The translations under genes and the position numbers were made by a program. Positions 17,638 through 33,191 of a DNA stretch of 64,000 nucleotides are shown in pieces. Numbering within the stretch: position 1 is the first letter of the stretch; each line of letters opens with the position of its first letter. Source of the DNA: Allobosea thiooxidans (GTDB taxonomy: Bacteria > Pseudomonadota > Alphaproteobacteria > Rhizobiales > Beijerinckiaceae); contig NZ_FUYX01000016.1 in assembly GCF_900168195.1 (NCBI RefSeq), forward strand, positions 1 through 64,000, in the 5' to 3' direction. The notes beneath the pieces are model-generated. The model had not been told where the DNA came from, ran no database searches, and saw only the letters and a list, made by a program, of their open reading frames with translations.

Positions 17638-18791
17638 GCCACGGCGGCCGCCGGCTCCGCCAGAGCCTCCAGGACCTGCGCGATGATGTAGTCCTGCGTC
17701 TCTTCGTCGAGATAGGGATGCATCGGCAGCGCGACGACCTCCTGTGCCACGCGCTCGGAGATCGGCAGGCCGTTTCCGGCGACGGGGAAGTGCTTGTAGG
17801 CGGTCTGCTGGTGCAGCGGCTTGGGATAATAGACGCTCGTCGGCACGCTCTTGGCCTTCAGCGCCGCCTGGAAGGCGTCGCGGCGATCGGCATCGACGCG
17901 GATCGTGTACTGGGCCCAAGTCGAGACGCAATCCGGCATGACATGGGGCGTGACGACGAGGTCCTTGAGCGCCGCGGTGTAGCGGCGGGCCACGACCTGG
18001 CGCTTCTCGATCTCCTCGGCATAGACCTTGAGCTTCTCGATCAGCACGGCGGCCTGGATGGTATCGAGCCGCGAATTCACGCCGACGCGGATGTTGTCGT
18101 ATTTGTACGAGCCCTTGCCGTGGAAGCGCAGCGACATCAGCAGTGCCGCGTGCTCGTCGCTGTCGGTGAGGATCGCGCCGCCGTCGCCATAGCAGCCGAG
18201 CGGTTTGGCCGGAAAGAAGCTGGTCGTGGCGAAATCGCCGATCGCGCCGGCGACGCGGCCCTTGTAGCGGGCGCCATAGCCCTGCGCCGAGTCGGAGATC
18301 AGGACGAGGCCGTTCTGCTTGCAGAAAGCCTCGATCGGCTCGTAGTCGCAGGCCTGGCCGAAGAGATCGACGGTGATCAGGGCACGGGGCGTGAGCTTGT
18401 GCTGCTTCGTCGTCTCCAGGGCTGCGGCGAGCCCCTTCGGGTCGATATTGTAGGTCGCCTCGTCGATCTCGGCGAAGACGGGCGTTGCGCCCATCCAGGC
18501 GACGACTTCCGCAGTGGCGGCGAAGGTGAAGCTCGGGCAGATCACCGCGTCGCCGGGGCCGATGCCGAGCGCTTCCAGCACGAGGATCAGCGCGTCCGTG
18601 CCGTTGGCGACGCCGATCGCATGCTTCGCCCCGCAGAAGGCGGCGAGCTCGGTCTCGAATTGCTGGACCTGCTGGCCGAGGATGTAGTTGCCGTCATGGA
18701 CGACCTTGAGGATGGCCTCGTCCATGGCCTTGCCGATGTGCTGGCGCTGGGCCTTGAGGTCGATGAACTCGATCGCGGGACGCTCGCTCAT
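17634..18791 (-). CDS. wbpE: UDP-2-acetamido-3-oxo-glucuronate aminotransferase, DegT/StrS family (WbpE-like)
   Basis: 385 residues from ATG 18791, which overlaps the stop of the acetyltransferase gene (TGATG). It is a PLP-dependent sugar aminotransferase. Lys196 in FFPAKPLG is the Schiff-base lysine, D167 in ISDSAQG contacts the pyridine, and the family start is IEFIDLKAQ. In the WbpABDE pathway it converts the 3-keto intermediate to the 3-amino sugar, with glutamate as donor. Its place between WbpD- and glycosyltransferase-type genes supports WbpE over generic DegT enzymes. Confidence 0.87.
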   Translation of the reverse strand: MSERPAIEFIDLKAQRQHIGKAMDEAILKVVHDGNYILGQQVQQFETELAAFCGAKHAIGVANGTDALILVLEALGIGPGDAVICPSFTFAATAEVVAWMGATPVFAEIDEATYNIDPKGLAAALETTKQHKLTPRALITVDLFGQACDYEPIEAFCKQNGLVLISDSAQGYGARYKGRVAGAIGDFATTSFFPAKPLGCYGDGGAILTDSDEHAALLMSLRFHGKGSYKYDNIRVGVNSRLDTIQAAVLIEKLKVYAEEIEKRQVVARRYTAALKDLVVTPHVMPDCVSTWAQYTIRVDADRRDAFQAALKAKSVPTSVYYPKPLHQQTAYKHFPVAGNGLPISERVAQEVVALPMHPYLDEETQDYIIAQVLEALAEPAAAVA

Positions 18792-19393
18792 CAGGCAATC
18801 TCCTCCAAATGCTCCGAACCGGTTTCCCGATAGCGCGTGCCGGTCAGCGGGCAGGTCAGGTCCGGGCCTAGACGCTCGCCCGCCTTGCTCATCCAGCCGA
18901 TCCGGCGCGCCGGCACGCCGGCCATCAGAGCATAGTCCGGCACGTCCCTGGTCACCACCGCGCCGGCCGCAATGAAGCAATACGCGCCGAGCGTGTGGCC
19001 GCAGACGATGGTCGCATTGGCGCCGATACTCGCGCCCTGTTTGACCAGGGTGCGGCGGAACTCGGCCTTGCGGTTCATGAAGGCGCGCGGGTTGTTGACG
19101 TTGGTGAAGACGCAGGACGGCCCGCAGAACACGTCGGCCTCGAGCTCGACACCGTCATAGAGCGCGACATTGTTCTGGATCTTGCAGCCGTCGCCGATCG
19201 TCACGCGCGGCCCGGCCATCACGTTCTGGCCGAGCACGCAGTCCTTGCCGATCGTGGTCTGGCCGAGCACATGCACGAAATGCCAGACCTTGGTGCCCGC
19301 ACCGAGCGTCGCGCCCTCGTCGACATAGGCGCTCTCATGGATCAGCGCGCCGGGAAAGCGCGGGTCTTCCCGCATCTGCGACGCACCGGCCAT
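18791..19393 (-). CDS. wbpD: UDP-2-acetamido-3-amino-glucuronate N-acetyltransferase (WbpD-like)
   Basis: 200 residues, nearly all left-handed beta-helix built of hexapeptide repeats (VDEGATLGAGTKVWHFVHV, IGKDCVLGQNVMAGP, IGANATIVCGHTLG). The Asn/His-rich turn KVWHFVHV and the end AGVPARRIGWMSKAG are typical of WbpD/WlbB. It acetylates the 3-amino group, giving UDP-2,3-diacetamido-2,3-dideoxy-glucuronic acid. It begins only 3 bp after the dehydrogenase gene and overlaps the aminotransferase gene. Confidence 0.9.
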   Translation of the reverse strand: MAGASQMREDPRFPGALIHESAYVDEGATLGAGTKVWHFVHVLGQTTIGKDCVLGQNVMAGPRVTIGDGCKIQNNVALYDGVELEADVFCGPSCVFTNVNNPRAFMNRKAEFRRTLVKQGASIGANATIVCGHTLGAYCFIAAGAVVTRDVPDYALMAGVPARRIGWMSKAGERLGPDLTCPLTGTRYRETGSEHLEEIA

Positions 19394-19396
19394 GGT

Positions 19397-21719
<2,323 letters not shown>

Positions 21720-22022
21720 GAAACGCCTGTTGGGAATGATGAGACTGGCTCTAAAGAGGTTGCATGGGTCACACAGCTTTAGATGCGACCTGTCAAGGTG
21801 ATTTGCGGATATGCGCGGCCCAATTTCTGCCTGAATCGCTTGCGGGGAACAGTCGCGCTGGCATTTTTCTGGCAGTAGCGCAGGATGCGGCCCGCGTCCA
21901 GATTCCGGTCTGCGCCCGCGTCTCGTTGTTGTCCGGTCGGCGCGCAGCACGGTTGTTTCCCTGCCTGGTCTCTTGCCACCGCCCCCGGCGAGTTGCGATG
22001 AGAACAGTCGCGACGTTTTTTC
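21720..22022. promoter_or_regulatory. divergent intergenic region, wbpA / epimerase
   Basis: These 303 bp separate two divergently transcribed sugar-nucleotide genes, so promoters for both must lie here. It is richer in A/T than its surroundings near 21750-21860. I see no convincing gene, no strong inverted repeat, and no recognisable operator. Confidence 0.5.
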
Positions 22023-23063
22023 GTGGGTGCTTCGTTGAACCAGAGTCTACCGTTGAACCGTGTCGTCGTGACGGGAGCTGCCGGCTTCATCGGTCTTCAC
22101 GTTGCCGAGGCGCTGCTGGATCGCGGCGTCGAAGTCATGGGCGTCGATGCGCTCGTTCCCTATTATGATCCAGCGCTGAAGCAGGCGCGCCTCGCCAAGC
22201 TCGTCGGCCGCAACGGCTTTTCCTTCGAGCAGATCGACATCGCCGATCACGATGCCTTCGATGCTGCGATCGGCGCGTTCCGTCCGGACGCGATCATCCA
22301 TCTGGCGGCACAGGCGGGGGTTCGCTACTCGCTCGAGAATCCGCGCGCCTATGCCAGCGCCAATCTCGACGGCTTTCTCTCTGTGCTGGAAGCCAGCCGC
22401 CGGCACCAGGTCGGCCACCTCGTCTATGCCTCGTCCAGTTCGGTCTACGGCGCCAATGCGAAGGTGCCGTTCAGCGAGCACGATGGGGCCGACCACCCGA
22501 TCTCCCTTTATGCGGCGACCAAGCGGGCGAACGAGCTGATGGCGCATTCCTATGCCCATCTCTACGGCATACCGACGACGGGCCTGCGATTCTTCACGGT
22601 CTATGGGCCCTGGGGCCGGCCGGATATGGCCTATTTCAAATTCACCAAGGCAATCCTCGCGGGCGAGCCGATCGACGTCTATGCCGAAGCGCAGATGAGC
22701 CGCGACTTCACCTATGTGGACGATATCTGCGAGGCGATCGTGCGCCTCGCCGCGCAACCCGCTGCCGCTGACCCTGCCTTCGATCACAAACGTCCCGATC
22801 CGGCGACGTCCGCAGCGCCCTGGCGCATCTACAACATCGGCAATCACACCCCGGTGGCGCTCTCGCACTTCATCGACGTGGTCGAAGCGGCCTGCGGCCG
22901 CAAGGCGATCAGGCGTCACCTGCCGGCGCAGCCAGGCGATGTGCCGACGACCTATGCCGATGTCGCGGATCTCGCAGCAGCGGTCGAATTCCGGCCGGAT
23001 ACGCCGATCGAGGTCGGGATTCCGCGCTTCGTCGCCTGGTTCCGCGAGTTCTATCGCGTCTGA
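22023..23063 (+). CDS. NAD-dependent UDP-glucuronate 4-epimerase family protein
   Basis: 346 residues, starting at GTG 22023; a TTG a few codons later is also possible. It is an extended SDR with GAAGFIG (the NAD site), the catalytic triad Ser-Tyr-Lys as SSSSVYG and YAATKRANE, and [13 protein letters not shown], a hallmark of UDP-GlcA 4-epimerases (LpsL/CapI). It likely converts UDP-GlcA to UDP-GalA, or the N-acetylated equivalents. It is divergent from the wbp operon and closes the polysaccharide region; the next gene is housekeeping. Confidence 0.88.
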   Translation: MGASLNQSLPLNRVVVTGAAGFIGLHVAEALLDRGVEVMGVDALVPYYDPALKQARLAKLVGRNGFSFEQIDIADHDAFDAAIGAFRPDAIIHLAAQAGVRYSLENPRAYASANLDGFLSVLEASRRHQVGHLVYASSSSVYGANAKVPFSEHDGADHPISLYAATKRANELMAHSYAHLYGIPTTGLRFFTVYGPWGRPDMAYFKFTKAILAGEPIDVYAEAQMSRDFTYVDDICEAIVRLAAQPAAADPAFDHKRPDPATSAAPWRIYNIGNHTPVALSHFIDVVEAACGRKAIRRHLPAQPGDVPTTYADVADLAAAVEFRPDTPIEVGIPRFVAWFREFYRV

Positions 23064-23205
23064 GCTGCGGAACTGGCCGGGGCCCGGGCCTGCAGGAGCC
23101 AGCATGGCATTCTCCCGCCAGCCCCGACGAACCTTGCCCCTGGGGCGCCGCCTGCGCGATAAGCGACGCACCGCCTCTTCGGCGCCCGAGCCCGATGGAG
23201 CCTCG

Positions 23206-25245
<2,040 letters not shown>

Positions 25246-25291
25246 GCGGAGAGGTTTGGCGCGCGGAGACGACTTCCACCCTCCGGCTACG

Positions 25292-25326
25292 GGGCGCCGC
25301 CACGCTGGATTTTATCAGCGGCGCCC
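25292..25326 (+). terminator. stem-loop after nadE
   Basis: A 9-bp perfect G/C-only stem (25292-25300 with 25318-25326) and a 17-base loop, 46 bp after the nadE stop. There is no U-run, so it is either a weak terminator or a structured leader of the TerC gene that starts at 25398. Confidence 0.4.
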
Positions 25327-25397
25327 GCTATCCGTCGGGCGCTTGCGACCTGCAAGCTTGATGACGAGGAGGCGGGGCCTCAGGCCCGTGATCGCTG

Positions 25398-26951
25398 ATG
25401 ATCTTCGAATGGATGGCTGATCCCGCGGCTTGGGCGGGGCTGCTCACCCTGATCGTTCTTGAGATCGTCCTCGGCATCGACAATCTCGTCTTCATTGCGA
25501 TCCTCGCCGACAAGCTTCCGGAGCATCAACGGGAGAAGGCCCGCCTGGCTGGCCTGTCGCTGGCGCTTGTCATGCGCCTTGCGTTGCTGGCCTCGGTCGC
25601 CTGGATCGTCACGCTCACGCAGCCGCTCTTCACCGCGCTCGGCACCGAAATTTCATGGCGTGACGTCATTCTGATCGTCGGAGGCGTGTTCCTCATCTTC
25701 AAGGGAACGATGGAGCTGCACGAGCGCCTCGAAGGGCGGCATGGCCACGAGCAGAGCGGCGCTGCAAACGCTGTTTTCTGGCACGTCATCGCGCAGATCG
25801 TGGTTCTGGACGCGGTCTTCTCTCTCGACAGCGTCATAACGGCGGTGGGGATGGTGCGTGAGCTGTCGATCATGGCGGTGGCCGTGATTGCCGCGGTTGG
25901 CGTCATGATGCTGGCGAGCAAGCCTCTCATGGCCTTCGTCTCCCGCCATCCGACCGTCGTCATCCTGTGCCTCGGCTTCCTTCTGATGATCGGGTTCAGC
26001 CTGGTTGTTGAAGGGCTCGGTTTCCACATTCCCAAAGGCTATCTCTATGCGGCGATCGGGTTCTCGATCCTGATCGAGGCTGCGAACCAAATCGGCCGCC
26101 GCAACGTCGTGCGCCGCGTGTCGACGATGGATCTACGCAGCCGCACGGCCGGGGCCGTGCTCCGCCTGCTGCGCGGCGGCCACCAGGACGGCCGGAGCCC
26201 GGAGGAAATGGCCGCCCTGGTCTCGACCGAAGGTGACCAGCCCGCCTTCACGGCGCAGGAGAGCTCGATGATCGAGCGGATCCTGACACTGGCGGACCGC
26301 CCTGTCCGGTCCATCATGATTCCGCGTGTTGACGTGGTGCAGCTTCACATCGAGGATTCGATCGACGAAATCTTGCGCACGGTCCGGGACAGCGGCCGGT
26401 CGCGGTTTCCGCTGTTTCGCGGCGCCGACGAGATCGTCGGCGTGTTGCATGCCAAGGATCTGCTCGATGTCGGAGGGCTGCCCTTGGAGCTTGCCAAGCT
26501 GGCTCGGCAGCCGATCTACGTGATCGAGACCGCCCCCATACCGTCGCTGCTGGAGCAGTTCCAGGCGTCATCGGTCCATATGGCGATCGTCATCGACGAG
26601 CACGGTTCCTTCGAAGGCGTGGTCACGCCCACCGACATTCTCGTGGCGATTGCCGGTGATCTGCCTGAGCTGGCGGGCGAGGAAGTGCCTTATGTCAGTG
26701 CTGGCACGGATGGAAGCTGGCTTGTCGACGGGCGCACCCCGATTGATGAGCTCAAGCAGGCGTTCCAGAGCGATTTCCCGCAGCAGGCCGACGTGAGCAC
26801 CGCAGCGGGCCTCGTGTTGACCAATCTCGGCCATCTGCCGGAACGCGGCGAAAGCGTTCGGATCGGAGCCTGGGACGTAGAGGTCGTCGACGTCGCAAAC
26901 CGCCGGATCGTCGCCCTGCGCTTCAGGGCGCTGGTTGATCAGATTGGCTGA
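25398..26951 (+). CDS. TerC family membrane protein with CBS and CorC/HlyC C-terminal domains
   Basis: 517 residues, with the same architecture as E. coli YegH/YoaE. A TerC membrane domain of seven or so helices (about 10-235) carries the acidic intramembrane motifs [11 protein letters not shown] and [15 protein letters not shown], which are likely metal-contacting. Two CBS domains follow at about 285-410 ([30 protein letters not shown]). A CorC_HlyC domain at the end closes the protein. TerC proteins export metal ions, notably manganese, in other bacteria; for this fused type the substrate is not established. Confidence 0.9.
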   Translation: MIFEWMADPAAWAGLLTLIVLEIVLGIDNLVFIAILADKLPEHQREKARLAGLSLALVMRLALLASVAWIVTLTQPLFTALGTEISWRDVILIVGGVFLIFKGTMELHERLEGRHGHEQSGAANAVFWHVIAQIVVLDAVFSLDSVITAVGMVRELSIMAVAVIAAVGVMMLASKPLMAFVSRHPTVVILCLGFLLMIGFSLVVEGLGFHIPKGYLYAAIGFSILIEAANQIGRRNVVRRVSTMDLRSRTAGAVLRLLRGGHQDGRSPEEMAALVSTEGDQPAFTAQESSMIERILTLADRPVRSIMIPRVDVVQLHIEDSIDEILRTVRDSGRSRFPLFRGADEIVGVLHAKDLLDVGGLPLELAKLARQPIYVIETAPIPSLLEQFQASSVHMAIVIDEHGSFEGVVTPTDILVAIAGDLPELAGEEVPYVSAGTDGSWLVDGRTPIDELKQAFQSDFPQQADVSTAAGLVLTNLGHLPERGESVRIGAWDVEVVDVANRRIVALRFRALVDQIG

Positions 26952-27108
26952 AACGGCCAAAACAGTGACGCATGACGGACTTCGCGCTGCGGAAGCCTTG
27001 CGCTTGCCAGCCGGGCCATGTGACGGCAATCTGGTTTCCTTAAGGATGTTCAGCGAGTGTTGGCCGGGCGCCCCCTCGTCGGGCAATAGGACATAGGAAC
27101 TGCCAATC

Positions 27109-27804
27109 ATGAACATGGACGGTAGCATTGCCGATGCCGGCGCGGATGCGCTTCGGCTTCGGTCAGGGCTGATCAGTCGCCGGTCGTTTCTGGCCGGTTC
27201 GGCCGTCGGCGTTGGTGCGCTGGGGCTGGCCGGCTGCGCCGGTGACGGTATGAGCCTTGCCGAGGCGCAGAAGCTCTACGGGCCGATGCCCAATGAGAAA
27301 TTCCCGATCCCGGCGATCGACGTCAGCAAGGTCGACCCGAAATATTACCGCCGCACGGTCGCCTATGACAGCAAGGAAGCGCCCGGCACGATCATCGTCG
27401 ATCCGGCGAACTACTATGTCTACCGCATCGAGGGCGACGGAACCGCGACCCGCTACGGCGCGAATGTCGGCCGCGACGGCTTCCGCTGGAAGGGCGACGC
27501 CTATGTCGGGCGCAAGTCCGAATGGGCGACCTGGACCCCGCCGAAGGAGATGATCAAGCGCCAGCCCGAGGCAGCCAAATATGCCCGCGGCATGCCTGGC
27601 GGCCTCGACAACCCGCTCGGCGCCCGTACGCTGCATCTCTACCAGAACGGCGCCTACACGCTCTACACGATCTATGCGTCCCTCGACGCGGAATCGATCG
27701 GTAACGGCATCACCAGCGGCTGCATCGGCCTGCTCACGCCGGACATGATCCACCTGTACGACCAGACGCCGGTCAAGACCAAGGTGGTCGTGCTGGCGGC
27801 CTGA
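27109..27804 (+). CDS. Tat-exported L,D-transpeptidase (YkuD)-like lipoprotein
   Basis: 231 residues. The N-terminus has a twin-arginine motif (SRRSFL, 23-28), a hydrophobic stretch and a lipobox LAGC with Cys43, so export by Tat and lipidation are likely. The YkuD domain spans about 85-230 and keeps the nucleophile in SGCIGLL (Cys205). The position of the usual IHG histidine is IYA (Tyr189), so the catalytic histidine appears to be missing. The domain may still act with another base, or bind peptidoglycan only. It stands alone between the TerC gene and a convergent gene. Confidence 0.82.
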   Translation: MNMDGSIADAGADALRLRSGLISRRSFLAGSAVGVGALGLAGCAGDGMSLAEAQKLYGPMPNEKFPIPAIDVSKVDPKYYRRTVAYDSKEAPGTIIVDPANYYVYRIEGDGTATRYGANVGRDGFRWKGDAYVGRKSEWATWTPPKEMIKRQPEAAKYARGMPGGLDNPLGARTLHLYQNGAYTLYTIYASLDAESIGNGITSGCIGLLTPDMIHLYDQTPVKTKVVVLAA

Positions 27805-27845
27805 CCCCCGCCCGCTCTCGATTCGTCTGGATATCCGACGCCCAT

Positions 27846-27874
27846 GAAAAAGCCCGCGGCTCGCGCCGCGGGCT
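27846..27874 (-). terminator. rho-independent terminator of the YeiH gene
   Basis: A 10-bp perfect stem (27851-27860 with 27865-27874) and a TCGC-type loop, followed on the minus strand by five T. It lies 79 bp after the stop of the minus-strand YeiH gene. An identical hairpin occurs at 29261-29284. Confidence 0.8.
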
Positions 27875-27952
27875 GATCGTTTCGAGCCTCGGACGGGCAG
27901 AGGCGGGCGAGGCAGCAAAAGCCTCCGACGGCTTGCGGTCCGGCCGCCGCGC

Positions 27953-29047
27953 TCAGCTGATGCCCAGCAGGAGGATGAGGCCGAGGCTGACGGCCGTCAG
28001 GGCGACCAGGGATAGGGTGACCGCGGCAGTGACCCGCCCGCCAGCTCTGGCAACGACGCGAACATCGACGCCGAGACCCAGGGCCGCCATCGAGATGATG
28101 GTGAGGACGGTCGCGGTCTTGGCGATGGGGGCAAGCGCCACCTCCGGGACGAGGCCGTGGCTGCGCAACGCCGCCATGCCCAGGAAGGCGATGATGAACC
28201 AGGGGACGAGCTTGTTGACGGCCACGCGTCGCGATGCCGGCATGGCGCCGTGCTTGCCGCCCTCGCCCTGGTCTTCCCGCAACCTGTGTCCCAGGATCGA
28301 GAGCGCGAGCACGACGGGCCCCAGCATGAGGACGCGGACGAGCTTGACGAGAGTCCCGATCTGCACACTGGCGGCAGCAACCGGCGCCGTCGCGGCAAGG
28401 ACCTGCGGCACGGCATAGACGGTGAGCCCCGCGAGCACGCCGTACTGGGTCTCGCTCAGGCTGAGCAGCGGGACGAGAAGCGGCAGCCCGAGCACGACCA
28501 GCACGCCCAGCACCGCGGTGAAGGCGATGGAGGCGGCGACGTCCTTGCCGTCGGCGCCGATCACCGGCGCAACGGCGGCGATGGCGGAGTTGCCGCAGAT
28601 CGAGTTGCCGCAGGCGACCAGGGTAGCCATGCGCTTCGGCAGCCCCAGCGCCCGGCCCAACAGGAAGCTGGAGACCAGCGCCACCGACACCACCGCCGCG
28701 ATACCGACAAGCAGAGCGGGTCCGGCTGCGATGATCATCGCTACATTCAGGGATGCGCCGAGTAGCACGATGGCGATTTCCAGAACCATCTTCGCCGAGA
28801 AGGCGATGCCCGGCCGCCAGAGCTCGGAGGGTGTCCAGACCGTGCGGATGGCGGTGCCGATCAGGATCGCCAACACCAGGGCTTCGAGCCAGGCGCGGCC
28901 CGTGGCAACGGCTTCGAGATGTTCCAGCGCGAAGGCCAGTGCGCTGATGCCTGCACAGAGGGCCAAGCCCGGCAGGATGCGCCCCGCTGCCTTCAAGGCG
29001 GAGCTGTACGGCGTGGGCAGGGGAGCGGGAGAATGCATATCGACCAT
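27953..29047 (-). CDS. YeiH family putative anion/sulfate exporter
   Basis: 364 residues with about 10 hydrophobic helices, of the UPF0324/YeiH (Cons_hypoth698) family. Characteristic blocks are GRAWLEALVLAILIG, VLLGASLNV and the half-buried VACGNSICGNSAIAA. Family members are linked to sulfite/sulfate or thiosulfate export in some bacteria, but evidence is thin. ATG 29047 is taken; a second ATG lies three codons in. It is a single gene, with a terminator at 27846-27874 and about 260 bp without genes upstream. Confidence 0.85.
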   Translation of the reverse strand: MVDMHSPAPLPTPYSSALKAAGRILPGLALCAGISALAFALEHLEAVATGRAWLEALVLAILIGTAIRTVWTPSELWRPGIAFSAKMVLEIAIVLLGASLNVAMIIAAGPALLVGIAAVVSVALVSSFLLGRALGLPKRMATLVACGNSICGNSAIAAVAPVIGADGKDVAASIAFTAVLGVLVVLGLPLLVPLLSLSETQYGVLAGLTVYAVPQVLAATAPVAAASVQIGTLVKLVRVLMLGPVVLALSILGHRLREDQGEGGKHGAMPASRRVAVNKLVPWFIIAFLGMAALRSHGLVPEVALAPIAKTATVLTIISMAALGLGVDVRVVARAGGRVTAAVTLSLVALTAVSLGLILLLGIS

Positions 29048-29256
29048 AGGAGAACCTTCTTCACCGCTGACCTAGTCGGAGAAGAATTATGCTGTCTATC
29101 GCGTTGTTTCGATGGGTATGTTCGATCTGATCGAACGGTGTCCCGGAGAAGCCTTCCACACCGAACGCGTAGGTGGTCGCCTCCGGGCTGCTCCAAGCGC
29201 GGCGTGCACGATGACTGCTTCCCCGACCCTTGGGGGGTCTTCAGCGCCACCCAACA

Positions 29257-29284
29257 GAAAAGCCCGCGGCTCGCGCCGCGGGCT
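29257..29284 (-). terminator. rho-independent terminator of the peptide ABC operon
   Basis: The same 10-bp stem (29261-29270 with 29275-29284) as at 27851-27874, followed on the minus strand by TTTTCTGTT. It lies 24 bp after the stop of the ABC ATPase gene and ends that four-gene operon. Confidence 0.8.
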
Positions 29285-29307
29285 GATCGTTTCCGGCTCC
29301 GAAGGGC

Positions 29308-31158
<1,851 letters not shown>

Positions 31159-31175
31159 TTCGGGTCCTTCTCTGG

Positions 31176-32117
31176 TCAGATCACGCGGCGTGGGTCGAGG
31201 GCGTCACGCAGACCGTCGCCGATGAAGTTGATCGACAGCACGGTCAGGAAGATGGCTGCGCCCGGGAACAGGGCCCAGTGCGGGGCGGTGTCGAGTTGGT
31301 CCTTGGCGTCGAACAGCAGGCGCCCCCAGGTGGGGATGTCCGGCGGGAAGCCGAGGCCAAGGAAGGACAGGGTCGATTCGGCGATGATCGCCGAAGAGAC
31401 CTCGATCGTCGAGGCGACGATGACGGGGCCGAGGGCGTTGGGCAGGATGTGGCGCGTCATCTGGCGCAGCTTGGTCGCGCCCTGGGCGCGGGCTGCCTCG
31501 ACGAATTCCTTCTCGCGCAGCGAGAGGAACTGGGCGCGCACCAGCCGGGCCACCGGCATCCAGCGCAGGCCGCCGATGACGATGACGATCAGCACGAAGA
31601 CGCCGCCCTCGACGCCGAACACGGCCTTCAGCTGCTCGCGGAACAGATAGATGATCAGCAGCAGCAGCGGCAGCTGCGGCAGCGACAGGAACAGGTCCGT
31701 CACCCACATCAGCACGGGGTCGGCATATTTGCGCGACATGCCGGCGAAGGCGCCGATCAGGACGCCGACGATCGTCGCCACCACCATCGCGGCGAGACCG
31801 ACGGCGAGCGAGATGCGCCCGCCATACATCATCCGCGCCAGGATATCCTGGCCGAGGTCGTCGGTTCCGAACGGGTGCGACCAGGACGGACCCTGGAGCT
31901 GCGCCGAGAAGTCGATGTCGTTGATCGCGACCGGCCAGAGCCAGGGGCCGACGACGACGCCGATGATCATCAGGGCGAGCACCACCGTGCTGGCCATGGC
32001 CAGGCGGTGGCGTCGGAAGCGGCGCCAGGTCTCGCGCCCGGGCGAGACCGAGACCTGGCTCACAGCAGCGCCTGCAGCCGGCTCAGCTGAAGGAGATGCG
32101 AGGGTCGAGCCAGCCAT
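31176..32117 (-). CDS. peptide-type ABC importer permease (DppC-like)
   Basis: 313 residues with six membrane helices. It has the DppC N-terminal segment (ETWRRFRRHRLAMAS), the post-TM2 motif HPFGTDDLGQDILARMMYGGRISL and the coupling EAA loop EAARAQGATKLRQMTRHILPNALGP. Starting at ATG 32117 overlaps the DppB-like gene by 35 bp; a GTG at 32063 is an alternative. It pairs with the next gene to form the membrane channel. Confidence 0.92.
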   Translation of the reverse strand: MAGSTLASPSAEPAAGAAVSQVSVSPGRETWRRFRRHRLAMASTVVLALMIIGVVVGPWLWPVAINDIDFSAQLQGPSWSHPFGTDDLGQDILARMMYGGRISLAVGLAAMVVATIVGVLIGAFAGMSRKYADPVLMWVTDLFLSLPQLPLLLLIIYLFREQLKAVFGVEGGVFVLIVIVIGGLRWMPVARLVRAQFLSLREKEFVEAARAQGATKLRQMTRHILPNALGPVIVASTIEVSSAIIAESTLSFLGLGFPPDIPTWGRLLFDAKDQLDTAPHWALFPGAAIFLTVLSINFIGDGLRDALDPRRVI

Positions 32118-33042
32118 AAAGAATATCCGCGATGAGGTTGAAGAAGACGACCAGGCAGGAGAAGACGAAGGTCACCGCCATGATCACAGGCGTGTCGTTG
32201 GCGAGGATCGCGTCGATCAGCAGCGAGCCGATGCCGGGCACGCGGAAGATCTGCTCGGTGACGAGCGCGCCGCCGAACACGGCGGGCATCTGCAGCGCGA
32301 CCAGCGTCACGACCGGGATCAGCGCGTTGCGCGTGATGTGCCGAAGCGTGACCTTGCGCTCGCTGAGGCCCTTGGCGCGCGCCGTGGTGACGTAGTCGAG
32401 CCGGATGACGTCGAGCACGGCCGAGCGGACATAGCGGGTGTAGGAGGCCGCCTGGAACAGGCCGAGCACGGTGATCGGCATGATCGCCTGGCGGAACATC
32501 TCCCAGTACCAGCGCCAGCCGGTGGCGGCGATGTCGGAGCGATAGACGAAGGGGAACCAGTCCAGCGACACCGAGAAGATCAGGATGAAGAGCAGGCCGG
32601 TGAAGAAGGTCGGCAGCGAGAAGCCGACGAAGGCCAGCGTGTTGGCGATCTGGTCGAAGACCGAATAGGGCCGGGTCGCCGCGTAGATGCCGACGGGCAG
32701 CGCGACGCACAGTGCCAGGATCTGCGACGAGCCGACGACGAAGAGCGTGGTCGGCAGGCGCTGCAGGATCAGGTCGTCGACATTGATGCGGCTGGCGAAG
32801 GAGAAGCCCCAGTCGCCCTGGGCCATCGCGCTGAGCCAGCGCAGATAGCGCACCATGATCGGGTCGTTGAGGCCGAAGCTGGCGCGCAGCGCCTCGCGCA
32901 CCTCGGGTGGGACGTTGGGATTCGTCGCCATTTCCGAAAAGGGGTCGCCCGGCGCCATCGCCAGGACCGTGAACAGAATCACGCTGATGCCGAGCAGGCT
33001 CGGGATGGCGATAAGCAGCCGCCGTATCAGATATGTCGCCAT
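32083..33042 (-). CDS. peptide-type ABC importer permease (DppB-like)
   Basis: 319 residues beginning MATYLIRRLLIAIPSLLGISVILF, the standard DppB start. It has six helices and the EAA loop with DYVTTARAKGLSERKVTLRHITRNALIPV. It stands between the binding-protein gene and the DppC-like gene. The 149-bp gap upstream holds a strong hairpin, which probably lowers its expression relative to the binding protein. Confidence 0.93.
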   Translation of the reverse strand: MATYLIRRLLIAIPSLLGISVILFTVLAMAPGDPFSEMATNPNVPPEVREALRASFGLNDPIMVRYLRWLSAMAQGDWGFSFASRINVDDLILQRLPTTLFVVGSSQILALCVALPVGIYAATRPYSVFDQIANTLAFVGFSLPTFFTGLLFILIFSVSLDWFPFVYRSDIAATGWRWYWEMFRQAIMPITVLGLFQAASYTRYVRSAVLDVIRLDYVTTARAKGLSERKVTLRHITRNALIPVVTLVALQMPAVFGGALVTEQIFRVPGIGSLLIDAILANDTPVIMAVTFVFSCLVVFFNLIADILYGWLDPRISFS

Positions 33043-33149
33043 GAAGAACTTCTCTATGTGCGCGGCGGAGCCGCGAACGGAAAACCGGTTGCAGCCGGCC
33101 GCCCCTTGCGGCCTGCTGGCTGAAAGAGGGGAGCCGGTGCGATTGTCAA

Positions 33150-33180
33150 CCCCTCACGGCGCGCGATGCGCCGCGAGGGG
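33150..33180 (-). other. intercistronic hairpin between binding-protein and permease genes
   Basis: A stem of about 13 bp with one mismatch (33150-33162 against 33168-33180) and a 5-base loop, placed 11 bp after the binding-protein stop on the minus strand. There is no T-run. It is likely an mRNA 3'-end stabiliser or attenuator that leaves the binding protein more abundant than the permeases. Confidence 0.55.
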
Positions 33181-33191
33181 CGTATCTTGGC

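Noticed and set aside
25246-25397. Possible yybP-ykoY (manganese) riboswitch ahead of the TerC gene
   Set aside because: Only one G/C hairpin is present, and the conserved two-loop sequence of that riboswitch was not found.
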